Source: Anaerolineae bacterium | GTDB lineage: Bacteria; Chloroflexota; Anaerolineae; J102 | Direction of reading: 5' to 3' | NCBI GenBank assembly: GCA_026985975.1 | Contig: JALSPL010000426.1 | Coordinates: 1 to 8,659, forward strand | DNA length: 8,659 nucleotides | Part shown: positions 7,139 through 8,659 of the stretch, one piece after another | How the letters are laid out: every line of letters starts with the position of its first letter | How positions within the stretch are numbered: the first letter of the stretch is position 1 | Made by a program: the position numbers and the translations under genes | The notes under the pieces: generated by a model | What the model was told of the DNA's origin: nothing | Seen by the model: the letters and a program-made list of their open reading frames with translations, nothing else | Databases searched by the model: none

Positions 7139-7212
7139 GGGGGAATTTCCAAAATAATGATGCGCCGCAAACGCACGCTATCAAATAAACGTAAACCAAC
7201 GCGTTTTTACGG
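7139..7212 (-). promoter_or_regulatory. Intergenic spacer with small stem-loop and weak RBS
   Basis: This 74-base gap separates the TAG of the upstream PKS from the ATG of the hybrid synthase. Read on the minus strand, CGTAAA (7211-7206) pairs with TTTACG (7195-7190) around a 10-base loop, followed by the T-rich TTTATTT. The stem is short and the T tract interrupted, so a strong terminator is unlikely; partial attenuation or an RNA-stabilising structure is possible. GGA lies 9 bases before the ATG as a weak Shine-Dalgarno sequence. I see no good sigma-70 promoter, so the two genes are probably co-transcribed. Confidence 0.4.
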
Positions 7213-8659
7213 CTAATCGTCTTCAAGAGCGTCAAGATCATCCAGTTTTTCCATCAGCAGCGCCTCCAGCTCCTCTTCCGAGAGTTCATCCAGATCCGAC
7301 AGATCGGCTTCGCCGTCGCTGATATCAGGCGCTTCTGCGGCGTCTGACTCCTGAGAAAGCACAGCCGACAGCAGATAAGCGGCAATGGCGTCGATGGTGG
7401 GATATTCAAAAGCGATAGTGGCCGGGAGATTCTTGCCCGTGGCCTCATCCAGCGCATTCTTCAATTCCACGGCCATCAGGCTATCCATGCCCATCTCGCT
7501 GAGCGCGGTGTAGGCGTCCACCTGTTCGATGGCGGGCAGGCCCAGGATGCGTCGCACCTGCTCCCGCAAGAAGTCGGACAGCAGGTCGTGATGGTCATCC
7601 GGCGCGGCGGCGCGCAGGTGTTGTGCGATGTGGGAAGAGCCCTGATCGGCAGTCGACGACGCGACTTTCGCCCGCACAAAATCAACCAAAAGCGGCGGCG
7701 TCTGCGGGAAGGCCCTCAGGAACGCGGGCCAATGCACCGACATCACCGCCACCTGCGGTGCGGCCGCGTTCAGCAGCGCATCCAGCGCCTGCAAGGCGGC
7801 CTCAGGCGGGATGGGCCACAGTCCTCGCCCTGTGCGTCGCCCCTGCTGCCCATCCGCAGCCATGCCCGCCTCCCAAGGCCCCCAGTTGATGCTGAGGCCG
7901 GGCAGATCCAGGGACTGACGCTGGGCGGCCAGCGCATCCAGATAGGCATTGGCCGCGGCATAGTTACTCTGGCCGGGTGAGCCCAATAGCGAGGCAATGG
8001 AAGAGAAAAGGATGAAGAAATCGAGATCGGCATGGTGGGTAAGGCGATGCAGGTTGGCCGCGCCCTCGACTTTGGGCCTCAGCGCCCGGTCAAAGCGTTG
8101 CCAGTCCTGTTGCAGGATGACGCCATCATCCAGCAGGCCCGCAGCGTGGATCACGCCCCGTAGCGGCAACTCGACAGCATCCTGAAGCTCGAACAGGGCC
8201 TGCTCCAAGCCATCAGCATCCGCGACATCGGCTTGCAAGTGCAACACCTGCGCCCCGTCGGCAGCCAACGTATCCATCCATGCCCGGGCCTCGTCATCAG
8301 GCGTACGACGAGAAAGCAGCGCCACCGCACCCGCCCCCTGACCGATCAGCCATTGGGCCACCAGCCGCCCCAGTGCGCCCAGGCCGCCGGTGATGAGATA
8401 AGCGCCGTCGGCACGGATGTGTACAGGCGGACGATGGACGACGGGCAAATCATGCGCGGGCTGCGTGACGACGATCTTGCCGATGTGTTTGGCCAGGGCC
8501 ATGAAGCGGAACGCGGCCTCGGCTTGTTCAAGGGGGTAGGCGGTGTGATGCAGGGGCGTGAGCTCGCCTGCTGCAAAAGCCGCGGCCAGTTCCGACAGCA
8601 TCTCATGGATCAGTTCCGGCTGCTCGGCCGAGAGCGCATCCAGGGCGATGATGTGATAG
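7213..8659 (-). CDS. Type I modular PKS, C-terminal part (ER end - KR - ACP - docking tail), 5' end outside window
   Basis: Partial: the frame is open to the window edge, giving 481 visible residues (numbering from there) and ending at a TAG stop. Residues 1-66 are the end of a PKS enoylreductase, with the typical AFRFMA...HIGKIVV ending. Residues about 85-305 are a ketoreductase: nucleotide-binding TGGLGALG near 90, Lys196, Ser220 and Tyr233 (YAAAN) as the expected catalytic set. The LDD motif at 176-178 marks a B-type KR, predicted to give a D (usually R) beta-hydroxyl. Residues about 360-430 are an ACP with phosphopantetheine Ser393 in GMDSL. The last 35 or so residues are very acidic and contain LSEEELEALL, like docking ends of cyanobacterial and myxobacterial PKSs. 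ER plus KR imply full reduction of the beta-carbon if a DH lies upstream, which is not visible. It probably hands its chain to the next gene, 74 bases downstream. Cytoplasmic. The module class is certain; the product is unknown. Confidence 0.95.
   Translation of the reverse strand, partial: YHIIALDALSAEQPELIHEMLSELAAAFAAGELTPLHHTAYPLEQAEAAFRFMALAKHIGKIVVTQPAHDLPVVHRPPVHIRADGAYLITGGLGALGRLVAQWLIGQGAGAVALLSRRTPDDEARAWMDTLAADGAQVLHLQADVADADGLEQALFELQDAVELPLRGVIHAAGLLDDGVILQQDWQRFDRALRPKVEGAANLHRLTHHADLDFFILFSSIASLLGSPGQSNYAAANAYLDALAAQRQSLDLPGLSINWGPWEAGMAADGQQGRRTGRGLWPIPPEAALQALDALLNAAAPQVAVMSVHWPAFLRAFPQTPPLLVDFVRAKVASSTADQGSSHIAQHLRAAAPDDHHDLLSDFLREQVRRILGLPAIEQVDAYTALSEMGMDSLMAVELKNALDEATGKNLPATIAFEYPTIDAIAAYLLSAVLSQESDAAEAPDISDGEADLSDLDELSEEELEALLMEKLDDLDALEDD
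7216..7320 (-). other. Predicted C-terminal docking tail of the upstream PKS
   Basis: The final 35 residues after the ACP are dominated by Asp and Glu and contain a predicted helix LSEEELEALLMEKLDDL. Related ends are known in class 2 docking pairs of cyanobacterial assembly lines (curacin type), where they bind a helical N-terminal segment of the next protein. The partner here would be the basic, Lys/Leu-rich N-terminus of the hybrid synthase (7037-7138). Charge complementarity is visible; binding is inferred. Confidence 0.6.

Noticed and set aside
7138..7215. A frameshift or premature stop splitting one megasynthase into two genes
   Set aside because: Both sides carry proper docking ends and a 74-base non-coding spacer lies between them, so these are two natural proteins.

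Overview
The window shows the 3' part of a modular polyketide/non-ribosomal peptide biosynthetic cluster, read entirely on the minus strand (right to left), followed by about 730 bases of non-coding, repeat-rich DNA. Coding DNA is GC-rich. The organism cannot be fixed from this window. The modular type I architecture, the cyanobacterial/myxobacterial style of docking ends, and short-unit CGTAAnn and GACGAA repeats are, from memory, compatible with a filamentous Chloroflexota bacterium (Anaerolineae-like). Cyanobacteria, Myxococcota or another multicellular-lifestyle phylum remain possible.

Layout from right to left. (1) 8659-7213: the C-terminal 481 residues of a type I PKS whose start lies outside the window. 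They hold the end of an enoylreductase (ER), a complete B-type ketoreductase (KR), an ACP and an acidic C-terminal docking tail. (2) 7212-7139: a 74-base spacer with a small stem-loop and a weak ribosome binding site. (3) 7138-728: one 2136-residue hybrid megasynthase, ordered docking helix - KS - AT (malonyl type) - ACP - C - A - PCP - arginine-rich tail. All the catalytic and carrier residues I checked are present. (4) 727-1: no convincing gene. It holds two candidate hairpins just past the last stop codon, a GATTCC...GGAATGAC interspersed-type repeat, a converging pair of CGTAAnn heptamer arrays, a small imperfect hairpin, and a large inverted array of GACGAA-containing units at the left edge.

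How the genes work together (inference from domain order). The first protein finishes a reducing PKS module; with a DH expected upstream, its product would have a saturated beta-carbon. The acidic tail docks with the N-terminal helix of the second protein. There the KS-AT-ACP module adds one malonyl unit with no reduction, leaving a beta-keto thioester. The C domain joins this to one amino acid activated by the A domain, giving a beta-ketoacyl-aminoacyl-S-PCP. No thioesterase, reductase or Dieckmann cyclase is visible, so release happens on another protein or the chain passes on through the basic tail. A beta-ketoacyl-aminoacyl thioester is the classical precursor of a tetramic acid, but nothing here proves that outcome.

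The most unusual observation is that a CGTAAnn heptamer array in the non-coding region (457-484) has a 25/28-identical copy, in the same register and orientation, inside the coding sequence of the adenylation domain (2206-2233). There it supplies ten residues without breaking the frame.
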